Source: Lucifuga dentata
Taxonomy: Eukaryota; Chordata; Actinopteri; Ophidiiformes; Bythitidae
Direction: 5' to 3'
Length of the DNA: 64,000 bases
Assembly (NCBI GenBank): GCA_014773175.1
Contig: VXCM01003569.1
Location: 5,088 to 69,087 of the forward strand
Part shown: positions 38,350-51,057 of the stretch, in pieces
How the letters are laid out: each line of letters starts with the position of its first letter
How positions within the stretch are numbered: position 1 is the first letter of the stretch
Made by a program: the position numbers and the translations under genes
The notes under the pieces: generated by a model
What the model saw: the letters and a program-made list of their open reading frames with translations, nothing else
Told to the model about the DNA's origin: nothing
Database searches by the model: none

Positions 38350-40210
38350 ATAGATACAAAATTAAGGCTCATCGCTCATACATAACAACAAACTTAAAGA
38401 AAATGCTTACAGGTGCATTTTTAAGATCCATATGCTCATAAAATCAACTCCAGCAAGTTTAGGAATCCCATGAGCCCTCCATGAAGGCAGTTTGATGTTT
38501 TATTTCAAGTTAATGACGATATCACTTGAATTGATTTTTTTTTATATCACATCATATTGAACAAAAAATACATGATAAAATTTTGTATTCAAAGAATACT
38601 GCAGCCTTCATCAAAATCCTTCTGCTTACTTCTCATTGGCATTACAACTTTGCACACCTCCAAGAGACACAGATGCTGTCTGGCTTAGTAATTCAGTCAA
38701 AGTTGTCAATTTCAATATTCGTACCATTTATGGTTACTTAAGCCTCCTACAGACTGTTAGATTTTGGTTGCTGTTGCTGATCAAAATTAAAAACCATGAG
38801 ATGATAAGGATGGTAATCTTTATCACTCCAAAACAGTTGTGTCAATTTAGCTCTCTATCGATTAAAGACAGCATGTAACAAAATCCTGCTATGTCTGGAA
38901 GTTTACAAAATCTCACAGTTCACCTGCTGCTACATCACATGTCTATGAACCAGTGCAGATAGATGACGATGCCAAACTTATGATGATGAACTTATAAGTT
39001 TACTGATATAGCAGTTTGCTTGAGATATTATCCATGCCACACAATGCACACTAACAAAGGCCAGGTTCACAAAAATCTTTTCTGTCACCTCCTGTTTTGA
39101 CATGCAAAAAGACTTCAGGAATTTTGCCCAGATGCAATTAGTGCCACCGTAAATGCCTGGAATCACCTTGGCTTCGTGATTCCTCAGACTGAGTGGATGT
39201 GTAGTTGATAGCAGGGCACGTCCTGCTTGTTATCAGAGACAGCTGGTGTTATTCTGCCACCCACATCCTGCGATTACGCGATTACAAAGGAATCAGATGT
39301 CTGGTGTGTTTCTATGACAGTTTATAACACACAGAGCGCTTCACACTTGAATATGAATATCACAGTTAATCTCTTTCAATGCTATATGCAAGTGTTATGT
39401 TCGTGTTATATGTCCCATAACATTGATGCATTATGATGATGGTGCACTATGAGCTGAAATAGTGCTTTTGCTTTTTCTGCAATTCAGTGCTTTTAATTTA
39501 TTTCGCCTCTTCTTGTCGCAAAGTGTCAGACATTTGAGCCCCCCCCCCTTTGTTTTTTTTACATCTCCTGTACAAATAATTTTGTTTGAGCAGAATCAAA
39601 TGAAGAATAGAATGAAATGATTTATAAAAGAAGTGAAAGCATGCATACAGGTTTACTGGTTTTGATAGTGCGAACAAAGTGGATCTTTATCTGCTATGCT
39701 GAAATCGTAAGTACAGGCAATTCTGTAAGTCACTGTACAATAAGCTATTTTAAAACCACAATAATGAGAATGCATTTGTTAGTGTCCCAGTTGTTGCAGT
39801 CAGAATGGTTTAATGAAAGAAGTGTTTTACAATTCCTTTCATGTGTTCTCCCAGATGGGCCACCAATATTTTTCCTCTGGAGTTTCTCAAAGTGAACTGT
39901 TGTGAAGCAATACAAAATCCTATCTGGAAGCTTCTCTCACATAGAAGAGAGCACACACTGGAGTTGCGAGACTTGGCTACGTTGCAGAGACAAAGTGGGG
40001 AAATATTTTTTGGCCTGCTTACAGATAGATGTGAGTAAAGCCTGCTAAACTGCTGCTGCTGGCACAAAACAGGCAGACTGGGAAACACCTTGGAAAGCTC
40101 ACCTTTGTCTGGAGTTCCAGCCTTATTGGACCAGTTTTTGGTCTGTGGCAATACACTCGGAGTCTCAAAGTCGCTGAAAGTCATATTTTGCTTTTTTTGG
40201 GATTCATAAG

Positions 40211-40520
40211 CCCCGAGTCAATCACATTAGATCTTATTTGATGCACAACTGCTGGCAGCCAATCATATTACATCTTATTGGATATAGAACCACCGGCTCC
40301 CCAACCATATCATAGCATATTTAAGTATGAATACATAATCCTGACAGCCAATTGTATTATAACTTATTGGATACAGCAAATCCTATTGCTACTTACTGGG
40401 TGTGAATAAAGAATCCTTCACTCGGCAGTGAATGATATCATATAGTCTTGGATGGGGACCATACGGAATGAATGGCAGCCAATTATACTACATCTTATTG
40501 GATATGCTATAACTATAGAA
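40211..40520 (+). repeat. Degenerate minisatellite with CCAAT...ATTGG units
   Basis: The clearest units are at about 40254 (ggcagccaatcatattacat then cttattggata), 40345 (gacagccaattgtattataa then cttattggata) and 40474 (ggcagccaattatactacat then cttattggata). Weaker units lie between, with a period near 45 bp. Confidence 0.65.
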
Positions 40521-40743
40521 AAGAAATATGATTCCAAGTATGGGAGAGTTTTGTAAATCAGTACCTCTTATTAGGATTTTTCAAACCTCAAAGTGAACAA
40601 TTTTTCCTCAGGGTTTTGAATTTGAAGAGGGCAGTCTAGAGGATAGAAAAGTGACCTGGAAACTGAAGGATCATTGGCTGAAATCCACAGATCAGCTGGG
40701 TGAATAAGAAGCATAAATAATGTTTAGCAGCCTTCAGCCTTAA

Positions 40744-41245
40744 TGGATCATGCTGGCGATCCTTCATGTTAGAGCCCAACATATACAACATGTATACATG
40801 TTACTGAAAAACAATTAAAACATAAAGCCATATTTTAGTTTTCCTGTTATTTGCAAAATCTCCCAATCTTTCAAAATCAAATGTTCAGGTGATACATCCA
40901 CCTCAAAATTCAGTGTTTCGCCTTCTAGGCACAGCCTTTCTAATTTCTCAGTGAAAGCATCTCCTCCTGGGACTATATTCCTTGATGAAGACATACATTG
41001 CTGTGCAAATCTGTGTTGGACTGGTTAAATAAAGTAACTTTAATAAAAATAAATAAATAAATTAAAAAAACTCAATAAACATAGAGTTTGTTCTGAAGGA
41101 TTACTTATCTTAAGCACATTTCAAGTCTCTAAAGTTGATTTTTGTAGCGTACTGGAATGAGCTGAAACCAATGGCAGTCTGGAAAGTAAGAAAAAAATTC
41201 CAAAATGTATCACTTCAGTCGTATGTTTTGGAAAATGGTTATACG
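40744..41245 (+). mobile_element. TTAA-type MITE, long form, right end lost
   Basis: TTAA at 40740-40743 precedes tggatcatgctggcgatcc. The internal order agrees with the copy at 51.1 kb: atgttcaggtgatac, gttggactggttaaataaag, then actggaatgagctgaaacca. The right terminal repeat is missing after gttttggaaaatggtt. Confidence 0.65.
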
Positions 41246-42156
41246 ACAAATGACAAAGCAACTAAATTTTTGAAACTACTTATTTTACTCACTATTTTAT
41301 GTTTTACATTTTACGTTTTACCAATTACAATGTGAAGAAGCTTAATTGGCATCTATTAGCACTGGCTTTCCATTATTATCTTTACAAAACAATAGCATAA
41401 TTTAAAAGAATCCATAGTCTAGAGTCGAGGTAACCTAAACAGTATAGTTCTGAGCAATACAATGACATGCTCATGATGCATGAATAAAGTAACTGGCAGA
41501 AATATTTTTAATTAATATTTTGACATTTAGTCTTGCCAGTTATGGAACTTGAAATTTTATAATAAGAATTCAAGCAGCTCTTGTTTTTTTTTTTTTTTTT
41601 TTTTTTAAATTACCATGCTATATATTCATTTTTACTCTTCTGAGCGTTCCATCCAGCCAGAGATCACATGAATAAGTAATTCTCTTTCTAATTCCCTGAC
41701 ATCTATTGTTCAGGTGTCCTTTAGTTAAGGCCTTTTGCTTTCATTTGCTCCTGTCAGCTGCTCAGTGGCCAACAGCAGAAAAATGTGATTATACCAGGCA
41801 GCTCCCAGGCGAAAATATGTATAACTGTATAAATGAGAAATGGGAGAAGAACGTGTTTGAGGCAAACCTTCGGATTCTATTCGGATGAATAAAGGTTAAT
41901 CAGAAACGATAGAAATAATCCTTTCCGCCCACTGTGACAGCGCTCAGTTAGACTCCAGCTCTGATCTCACAGCAGTCACTACTCATTATATGTATGGTCA
42001 TATTTAGCAATGCTGTGTTTTATCAATAAAACATACACTGACTTACCTTTCAGATGTATTAACATCCTCAGTTAAGGACGTTCTTTATGGCAGAAAAAGA
42101 TGATATAAATAAAAAGTGAAGACATTTCTAGGCATGGAAAATACAATGGGCTTCAC

Positions 42157-42783
42157 CGGTGGTTCTCAAACATTTTCTGTCCTCCCCAATTTGGAATAAG
42201 AATAAATTTCATGCCCCACATCCCCCTGTAAACCAGTTTTTGTTTGTTCAGCCATTGCCAATACTACTCAAATTAGAAACAAAATGGGCTAACTTTAAAG
42301 GAGGATTCCACCAATTTTACACAACAAATTCAGTTTATTGGTCTTGGGGAGCACTATTTAGTATGTGAAATCAAGTGTATCAAAGCTTTTGTGGAAACAG
42401 AGAAAAGGAAAATGGCTCTTATGACATCACAAGGGTTACTTCCTGTTGATGAGAAAGAAAGACTACAAGTCTTCATCAGGAAAATGAATTGCATGTTCCG
42501 TTTCATGTTTCTTAATAATTGTGTTGGTCTTGTTTGGATTAAATTTGCCACATGATTAAAATTGGTTAAAACGTGTTTGTTTGTTTTGTATCCCTGTTAA
42601 AAAAAATTTTTTGTGTTGAGAATATCATCTTTCTGTCTGAATGCATAGCCTTTCTAAAGTGAAAGCACAATGTCTGTTTATTACTCCCATGTGAAACCGA
42701 TTCAGTCAACTTTAGTTCTGCTCCACATTCCCCTCTCCAGTCATTGAGCAGCAGAGTGCACCACTCAGTTTGAGAACCACTGG
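42157..42783 (+). mobile_element. hAT-type MITE (about 627 bp)
   Basis: The left end ggtggttctcaaaca and right end cagtttgagaaccactgg are inverted matches of the kind seen in hAT miniature elements. Flanks of 8 bp (ggcttcac and gtctgcag) agree at only 5 positions, so the target duplication is uncertain. There is no transposase frame. Confidence 0.6.
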
Positions 42784-44058
42784 TCTGCAGTCATATAAGA
42801 TATAAGGGCGACCTTGCACATATGTCAGTAAGCAAACACACCAAAAAAAAAAAAAAAAAAANAAAAAAAAAAAAAAAAAAGAGAGAAAAAATAAACCCTG
42901 ATGTGTTACTACCAACTTTGCTGAATTGCAGCTGCAACCACCATCCTTTTTATTGCTGAGTTGTTGATAGCAGACATGGAAAAGTAAAAAGAGAGAATTG
43001 CCTTTGAGTGCACGTTGACGCACTGAGCATCAGTCAGAATGAGGTTCTGTGAGTGCAGCAGCACAAAAGGTCTCAAAATGTGTGGCCTCAAGGACCTTTT
43101 TGTATTTTACATTCAAATGTCCGAGGCAAAGCTGAGCTGGGTTTGGAACAAAATGATTTTTTTTTTTTTTTTTTNTTTTTTTTTTTTTTTTTGCAGTTCA
43201 TATATAACAACAATGACTTACATTACTTTTCTAATTCTTCTACATATTAAACATCTAGCTCATGATCTCAGGCTCATATTAGCTAAAATACTATTGCCAA
43301 CATTTTTAGCAGCCAAGAATAATCTGTCAAATCGGCACACACACACTGCAGAATTATTTCAAACTATTTCAGTGTTCTTTGAATATGCATGTGCTGCAGA
43401 CAAGTTTTAGATGTAGAGAGCCAAACAGATGTTATTTTTTTTTTTTTGTTTGTTTGTTTGTTTGTTTGTGTTTTTTCTCTCAGCAATATCTGGAAATATT
43501 CAACAGTGTCTCAAGCCATGAGAAGATATTTACAAACTTGTCCAGCTGGTGAGACATGAATTCCTAAAATTTAACTGTCATTTCTTTGGAGAACCACAAG
43601 CTTTTATTGATTTTTAGCTAATATATGCAGCAAAGTGGGAAAAATACATCACTTTGCTGGCATCTTCAGGGTACAGCAGTGAATAAAACTGTGTTATGAG
43701 AGGGAGAATGAGAAAATATTTCTACGTCCCATCAGCCAGTGCTGCTAAATCCAAACGTGTCTACTGTGCTTTTTCAATATTAGCAGACACCATCTGGTCG
43801 TCCCGCTTAACATTTAAACCCAGATGACTGTGACATAATGTAAGTGATGTAGGTGATGTGGAGGATTTTGCAGTGTCAGTTAAGATGCTTTCCACCCCCA
43901 GCATGGATTTGGAGTAAATTTATTTATTTATTTTTTTTATTATTTACTTATTTTACTGGATTTGTTTCCCTGAACCAACTCCCAAACTTTTATCATACTG
44001 TTGATACCGGATCTATGACATTATCTGTTAAGATCTCGTTACTGGATTATAGTTCCAA

Positions 44059-44540
44059 TGCTACCTCTGCCAAGCAGGTGATGTTTTCACCTTTGTCTGT
44101 TGCTTTTCTTTGTTTAGCAAAGTTAATCAAAAACCTGTGAGCTAATTTTGAACAAAACTGGTTGATTATTAGGGTCTGTCATAGAGAGGAGCTCATTCAG
44201 CTGCAGATCCAGATCCAGGATCTCCTTCAGATCTTGGAATGTTTTGCATAAATTCTTCACATTGTGGGGGGGATTTTTGTCAGTTTCTTCAACAGTTATA
44301 CACCAGTCTCAATGAAAAAGATCAAGCATATTTAGCCCATGTGAGACTATACATAGCTGCAATTTGGTCCAGATCTAGATAAGGATATCTGGATCTTGCT
44401 AACTGAAACTTATGCTAGGACAGGTGTCACATTAATGTAACTGCTGTACAGTAACAAATAGGACAGAGGTGATGCTGATTCCGTAGCATGCAAGCAGTTT
44501 TGACATATCTTTAACAGTTACTGAGATAGATCCAGAGAAA
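44059..44540 (+). repeat. Dispersed fish repeat (acctctgcca family)
   Basis: It contains the order acctctgccaagcagg, ttttcacctttgtctgttgc, gagctaattttgaac, agggtctgtcatagagagga and ttcagatcttggaatgtttt, recognised from memory as a widespread dispersed repeat of fish genomes. The class is not known to me. Confidence 0.5.
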
Positions 44541-45324
44541 TATTAGTTTGCTATTTCTTTCTCTGTAAGCCAGTATGTTACTACAATTTTCTCAGGGCTT
44601 ATTTGGCCTTGGCTGAAGAATGAGCTCGCTGTATGCCCTTCTGGTTGCGTTATGTATTTTGCACTGCTGCAACAACTTTGCTTTCTTTCTTTGCCTTTGG
44701 TTTGTCCTAGTCTCCTATTAGCTTCCCAGAGATTTTGCACTTATTCAGGAGTCGTTGCTCCAGTGAGCCTGCAAATCCCTTTGAGGCATTGCATGTGATA
44801 TTGAGCTATTTAAATGAACTTAACTTGACGTGATTTGAACCAATGACATTTTGATAAATTCTAGACTGCTCAGTATGGCTCTGGGATCACATCAAGGTCT
44901 TCAAAATTAGGTATTCATTAAAGTGTCAGGATTATTTTCAGTTTCTTTCCGTGAGCTTTATTCATCTGAAGAGGCTTGACTTAGGACAGCTGCAGAATTC
45001 ATGAGGATGTATTGATGCTTGACATGAGCAGACAGGGAAGTCGGAAAATGCCATAACCAGTACTTAAGTCAAAAAATTGACATATGATGAACAGCAGGTA
45101 AACGTGATCTGGTTCATCAGCCAGTTACATTTGTACAGATGCCTTTTCAAGTCTCATCTGCAACAACACAAATCAGAAAGTAGAGAATTCTAAGCCAGAA
45201 TAGATAGGTTTAGGCAGTAAATGGGTTGATTACAACAATTTTAAATGTAGTGTTCTGGTCCTCATTTCAAGAAGAAGTTGAACCTGAGGTTGTGCAGGTA
45301 GATAGAGACAGCTTCACTGCCATC

Positions 45325-45760
45325 ATCTAACTATAAAGACAGAATCTCTGTCTGTCTGTGGCACCAATATCTCTAGAACCCAGCAGTGTATGAAGTTGAA
45401 ATTCGGCAGGTTTATTGCTCAGAACCTAAGGATGTGCAGTGTCGCGTGTGAAGTTGTTTGGATGAGTGGTTCTCAAATTGAGCTGTGCCGGTAAAAAGTA
45501 NAGTGTCGCGTGTGAAGTTGTTTGGATGAGTGGTTCTCAAATTGAGCTGTGCCGGTAAAAAGTAGTCAGCACTGCAGGATATCTCCGGGCATGGCAGCAC
45601 ATGCTCTGGTCCAGTACCAAGGTCTCAACCCAACCTTGTAGCAAACAAATCTAGCTCATGAGGACGTGCAGAACAAAAGCATGGCAGGCCACAGCGCACA
45701 CCATAAAGTCCAGCCCATTCCAAACAGACAGGTTTTGAATGGACGCTGCACTAGTTCCAT
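45325..45760 (+). repeat. Dispersed repeat, copy 2 (Helitron-like candidate)
   Basis: It matches the copy at 32.6 kb (ctgtggcaccaatatctcta, gcagtgtatgaagttgaaat, ttgtttggatgagtggttct). About 63 bp is doubled around the N at 45501, probably by assembly. The cgcacaccataaag unit is at 45694. Confidence 0.55.
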
Positions 45761-47602
45761 GTAAATGGAGCAAATGTAAGTGGTATTGTGGTTCAGTACT
45801 GGCCCACACCCACTTACTTTCTGGGTGTTTGGCTGGTTTTAATGCAAATTTTGAGTATGGCATATGCCAACTTTCCTCTCTGTATAATACCACCTTAATT
45901 CAGCAACACCTGGCTTCAACCTTAGTTACAAATCTTCACACTCTGAGATATTTTGAGCTTGTTTGGGATTCAAACTGCCAATCTTCCAGTCACACACCTT
46001 CGTCTCTAACCTGCTGCCTGTTGCCAAAGTGATAAGGAAGTGAATCTTAAAGACATTCCAGGTACAACTGACGGCAAATATGTGCTCTGCCGAAGTTTCC
46101 TGGAATAAGAAAGCTATGCATCTTGAAGGACACTGTTCTATAGGAAACAGCCATCAAATCAAGAAAATAAATGTTTATTCATCAAAGAAGAGAAAACCAC
46201 ATAAAATATTTTGGAGAAAAAAAACCCAAAAGTTTGAAGAACAAATTCTAGTAGAAAGCAGATCATACGAGGTGTGTACTGTGTGTGGTAAAGGCAAGTT
46301 CCAGAGAAATACATTGACTTTTTTAAGATGTCTAAGTGCTTCTTAAATCAAACACATCCCATGCATGTTTGAAGACAACTTGAACTTAAGCTTGTTGATA
46401 TTACCACAGAGAGTTTGGGGTGTTCTTTGAGTTCTATAAGTGGGACTTCTCGCTTGCCTTCTAATTACTTGGTAATCAGAATTCCTGAGACCATTGTGAG
46501 GGGAACCAGCAGGCTCATATCAGAACAGTGTCATGAAACACATCAGGGACGGATACAACTAGATAAAGCTTCTAGTTCGATCTAAGCAGCTTTTACTCTC
46601 TCGCCCTTTCTGCACAGTCAGTCTTCTCTAATCTCTTTCTTTCTCCTTGTTCCCTCTCAGCACCTCTCGTCTGTTCTCTCTGTCTGGTTCATCGCCTTTC
46701 TTAGGTTCTGTCCTATTTTCAGGCTCAATCTTCAAACTTCAAAACCCAAATATACAAAGCTGGTAATGTTAGGAGCTATATCCAAATAAACATTAACAAA
46801 TTAAAGTTCTATTACAATTAGGTAGGAAGAAAAAGAAAGAAATGTTGACAGGAAATTAAGAATAATGAAGTCTAATTGTGATTAGCAGATACAATGCACC
46901 CTGTGCTGCCAACATCTGTCCCACAGTAACCTAAGAGGTGACAAAGAATGCCGTCTGTGCATAATGAAACAAGTAAATCTGTACAGCAGGATGTTGCTTT
47001 TATACCGAACTGAAATTATCAAAATCATGATCCACGGACCTGCAGCTGTTAGAACTTCAAAATTTTATGTTGCACATTAAAAATAAGACCTATAACCGTT
47101 GAATTTAATTTCACATTTTATTACATTTTTTTTTAAGAATGTTAAGGGATTGATTCTGTAACAGCCTGTCCAGTGGCAGATTTTTCATTTTAGGAGTTAA
47201 GGACATTTTTATGGGCTGCTGCATTTTATAGAACAATTAATTGTGTTGATTAAAGCTAATGTGATGGGATAAAGGCAAATGTTTTATATGTCTTCACTGT
47301 CGTGTGAAAAGCTGATTTCTAGAGGTGCTTTTCTCAAAGTTAAAGATTACCTGCATCTCAACAGATGGAAAAAAAAAAAAGCCTATTGAAGCTGATCAAA
47401 ACTTACCGAAANCCTGCATCTCAACAGATGGAAAAAAAAAAAAGCCTATTGAAGCTGATCAAAACTTACCGAAAATCCATTGGATAACATTTTTATTTTA
47501 CTTTATTATTTTCATTTTTGGAGATACAAAGTTTCCGCAATCCAACATGGTATTATAGTAAACACAGGGGAAAAATGTAATTAAATGATAAAAGCAATTA
47601 AG

Positions 47603-47605
<3 letters not shown>

Positions 47606-47650
<45 letters not shown>
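47606..47650 (+). repeat. CT microsatellite
   Basis: Uninterrupted CT array of about 22 units. Confidence 0.95.
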
Positions 47651-47653
<3 letters not shown>

Positions 47654-48457
47654 GTTGATGCCTGGCTTAGGGTCACACCAGAGGGACCTCCCCCCCCTCC
47701 TGTGTTTCATTACAGCCACAGTTGGATTCCAGGGTGTATATGCACAACAAACTGATTGAACTTTCTTCTTCTCCTCCTCTCCTCCCTCTGCCCTCTTTCT
47801 TCTCCTCCTCCTCTGCCTCACTTTTGATGTTTCTTTCCTTTCACCACCTGCTTTCCTTCACCCCTCCTGTCTCTGTTCCCTTCATCTCCTCCCTTCCTCT
47901 CTCCCACTCTTGTATGACCATCCCACTACCAGCTTTCCCTTGTTTCATCCCTCTCTTTCTGTCCTCCCATCTCATCCCTCTCTTTCTGTCCTCCCATTTT
48001 TTTTATATCCACTCACTCTTTGTCCCTCCCTGTTTCTCTCCACGGCCTCATTACCCATCTCTTGGAATTTTCACCTCTGTTAATTTTCTTTCGTTAGAGC
48101 AACTTAAAATTTTGAATCAAGCCATGAACCCAAATCGACCTAACGCTATAAATCATTCCATAAGCTACTGTTCTCTAAATGATCTAATGAATACAAATTT
48201 TTATATATAATAAATAAAACTTTGGAATTCAAGGCTTTATTAAGAGTTAAAGCATGCACTGTTCTCTAGTGTCTTAGGATCTAACGTACATTCACAAATT
48301 TAAAAAAAAAGAAAGTGGGTACAATACAGTATATACCTAAAGCCATCCTAGTCTTCAGCAAGCAACTTGTCATCCTGATTTATGTCAAAAAAAATAGAAG
48401 ATCAAATTTTTAAAACTTTGTCCTTATTTCCTCCTTGTCTCCCTTTTCTTCCTGCAG

Positions 48458-48751
48458 CCAAACCCAAGAATTCAGCCAAAGGGGTGACTGTCCAGGCCGG
48501 CACCAAGTCAGTGGTGGTGGCACAGTGCGAGGCAGCAGAAGGAAAACCTGCAGCCACCATCAAGTGGTTGGGATCAGTCGGAGGCAACGGATCAACCAGC
48601 ACCACTGCAGGACCAGACGGCACGGTGACAGTACGCAGCGAATACCGGCTGGTTCCCACGCCAGCAGATAACGGCAGGGAGGTGATCTGCATGGTGGACC
48701 AGAGGACCCAGGAACAGCCATGGGTCTTTGCTGTCAAGCTGTCTGTGGAGT
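48458..48751 (+). CDS. nectin2: Nectin-2-like receptor, second Ig domain (C1 type) exon
   Basis: This 294-bp exon is symmetric (phase 1 to phase 1), as usual for a single Ig-domain exon. The acceptor is cttcctgcag at 48448-48457 and the donor gtaagg at 48752. The G left by the previous exon plus CC restores Ala and gives AKPKN at the domain start, the same residues that open the second domain in nectin-2 and PVR. The domain shows AQCEAAEGKPAATIKWLG (first cysteine, then the core tryptophan), a GTVTVRSEYRLVP strand pair, and VICMVDQRTQEQPW with the second cysteine. NGS is a possible glycosylation site. It ends KLSVE with a split codon beginning T, which would open the third domain with Tyr or another T-codon residue. 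The GTVTV, LVP and LSV elements favour nectin-2 over nectin-1, -3 or -4; a fish-specific paralogue cannot be excluded. Confidence 0.93.
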
Positions 48752-49171
48752 GTAAGGGGAAAGCTCACACACACACATATATATGTTACTCCTGGGAATA
48801 GTATGCTTATGATACACATCCATTACACAAATGCATCATCCAATCATGTAAATGTGATGGTTATTGTACACTTATTTTTATAGAATGTACAGTATTTTAT
48901 AGTTATAGACCTGTATGTTGCTATTTTCGTCCCATGTCCTTTTGTCCCATGGTAGCTCTGCAGAATATGTGACAAAGGTGCAGTAACAAGTTTGTGATCG
49001 TGATGTAAACAATAAGTGCTAAAACTGTTAAAGTGTAGATGCCCTTTAAAGGCAATAATGAGATATTGTATTAGTGTGAGCTACTTGATTTTTTATCTAA
49101 GAATCTGTGATCATTCTTTTTCACTAAATCAGTTCATTAAAATGTATTTCCCCCTGCTAAGCATTGCTTAA

Positions 49172-49586
49172 AAGGACCATATCACCCATTTTGCATGTTT
49201 GAGCTTAATATATTCAATTTTTGTACACATAATGTGACTGACAATCACTTCCAAAAGCATACTACTGCAACAGTGAGTTAAAATGTTTTTTTCTACCTTC
49301 CAGACTGCCATTGGTTTCAGTTCATTCTGGTACGCTATTAAAATCAACTTGTTGATACTTGAAACGTTCTTGGGACAGGTAATACATCATCGCGAACAAC
49401 ACAGGTGAAACATTTATTTTTAAGGTGGATGTATCGCTTGATTATTTTGAAAAATTAAGAGATTTTGTAAAACATCAGGAAAGCTGAAATATGGTTTTAT
49501 CCTTTGGGGAATGACTGTCAGTAATGTACCATGTATGAAAATTGACGATATTAGGCTCAAACATGCAAAATGGATGGTATGGTCCT
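49172..49586 (+). mobile_element. TTAA-flanked MITE (about 415 bp)
   Basis: TTAA at 49168-49171 precedes aaggaccatatcac. The right end ggatggtatggtcct is followed by TTAA at 49587-49590. The two halves are long inverted repeats: ttttgcatgtttgagc near the left, gctcaaacatgcaaaa near the right. Confidence 0.75.
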
Positions 49587-49929
49587 TTAATATACAATCA
49601 TGAAGTTGCACCTACTCTTTTGATTGAGGTAATTTTCCAGGTACAACTCAATGTGTTTATGTGAAATCCAGGCTGTTTACCATTAATTGTCTTATTTGCC
49701 TTAGATGATTCTACCTTAAATACTGTAAATTCAGACTGCGCTGTAAATTTAATCCTTAGATAACAGATGAAATTTGCTGGGTGTGTTTGCTGATCCCAAA
49801 TTCAGAACACTCTCTGCACATTTTTTTTTTTTTAACAGCAAAGTAACAACCAAGCTGGCATATTTAAAGCACACTTTATTATTTTACTTCATTTTTACAG
49901 CATAATATTGTAGAGAGCAAGTATGAATA

Positions 49930-50340
49930 TTGTCAAAGGTTAAAAAGTTGAGCTTCACACCTACAGAAATTCATCCAGCAAGACAAACCCATAGGTCCTG
50001 AACTGACCAGAAATCTTTGTTACTGATTGGCCCTTTACTTCTGTTTCATGTTGACATCAACATGTAACACAGTTGTACTTACTGGCCCACACACACCTGG
50101 TTAGAAACACCTACCAAGTTCAAGGCCAGTGAGCCAGTGATCTGCCATGTCACGATTGGCCAATTAGAACATAGCTGGCTTTTTGGAAGGAAGCATTAAA
50201 GAGATAACACCTGAAATTGCCTGTTTTCACTCACTGTGCACAATGGTGCTGTAGCAAAGGAGAGTGGAAGTACATCAGTGTGTTTGTGCACATTAAAGCA
50301 CTACAAAGTTTTCAAATCTGAATAATATGTCCACTTCGAT
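49930..50340 (+). repeat. Dispersed repeat, uninterrupted copy of the 5.0 kb family
   Basis: It holds ttggccaattagaacatagc, a ttaaagagataacacctg stretch and actgtgcacaatggtgctgt, in the same order as the copy at 5.0 kb. Confidence 0.5.
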
Positions 50341-51057
50341 GTTTTGCTTTAAACAATATGGATTTACATGTGACTTTCAAATTGTTTGGTCCTGATAAGA
50401 CAACTCAACCGATAAATACGCGTAAGAGAGGATAATTAAAAAAAAAAAAAAAGGCAGGAGAGAACTCACCACATTACATTGCTGCTTGAGTTTGATGAGT
50501 TGGACACATTTAGTTACATGTCAACAGGAAGCCAGAATGAAGAGAGTTTTGGCTGCTGGAAGGACTGGGAAGGATTATTTCTGTCTGGGCAGAATCCCAA
50601 AATAACAAACTCTTTTCTCTTTGTTCACATGAAAGCATAATGTTCAATTAAATGTTGCATAAGGGCAATAGCATAAAGGCAATAATGGGCTTGAGGACAT
50701 GTTATAGTCCATCTCTCCACTGGGTTTTTAAACGGAAAGTCAACTTGGCAGAGGTGCAGTAGGAAAAATTCTATTTGAGGTGTAGCTCTGGTACATTTGT
50801 CAGACTGACTAATATATATTTGAGTGGAAAAAAATCAAAGACCAGACATACTTAGTCATGCTGACATTATGCAGAATCCTACAGCATGATGTACCCTGCA
50901 TTTTGCTCCTCTGAAGTCTGTGTTTCGGCCAATTTCTCCTTTACTGCAGTTTATGAAGCAGATTGTACAAAATGTATCCATCCAGATTAGTTTCATAGTG
51001 AATATGGACACAAAATGGATCACTGTGGCCACATGTAATTCTAATCTTAGATCTTGA

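Larger units (their letters stand above)
36170..48457 (+). other. Intron between first and second Ig domains (phase 1)
   Basis: This 12,288-bp intron runs from gtaatt to ctgcag. It contains a full SINE, a degenerate minisatellite, a TTAA-type MITE, a hAT MITE, a copy of the repeat also found at 32.6 kb, a CT microsatellite (47606-47650) and pyrimidine-rich DNA (47755-48060). The stretches 36200-37900, 38370-40200, 41250-42150, 42800-44050, 44550-45320 and 45760-47340 hold nothing I can name apart from homopolymer runs. Confidence 0.8.

Noticed and set aside
47350..47474. Apparent exact tandem duplication of 62 bp giving a repeated peptide
   Set aside because: Same single-N pattern; treated as an assembly artefact.
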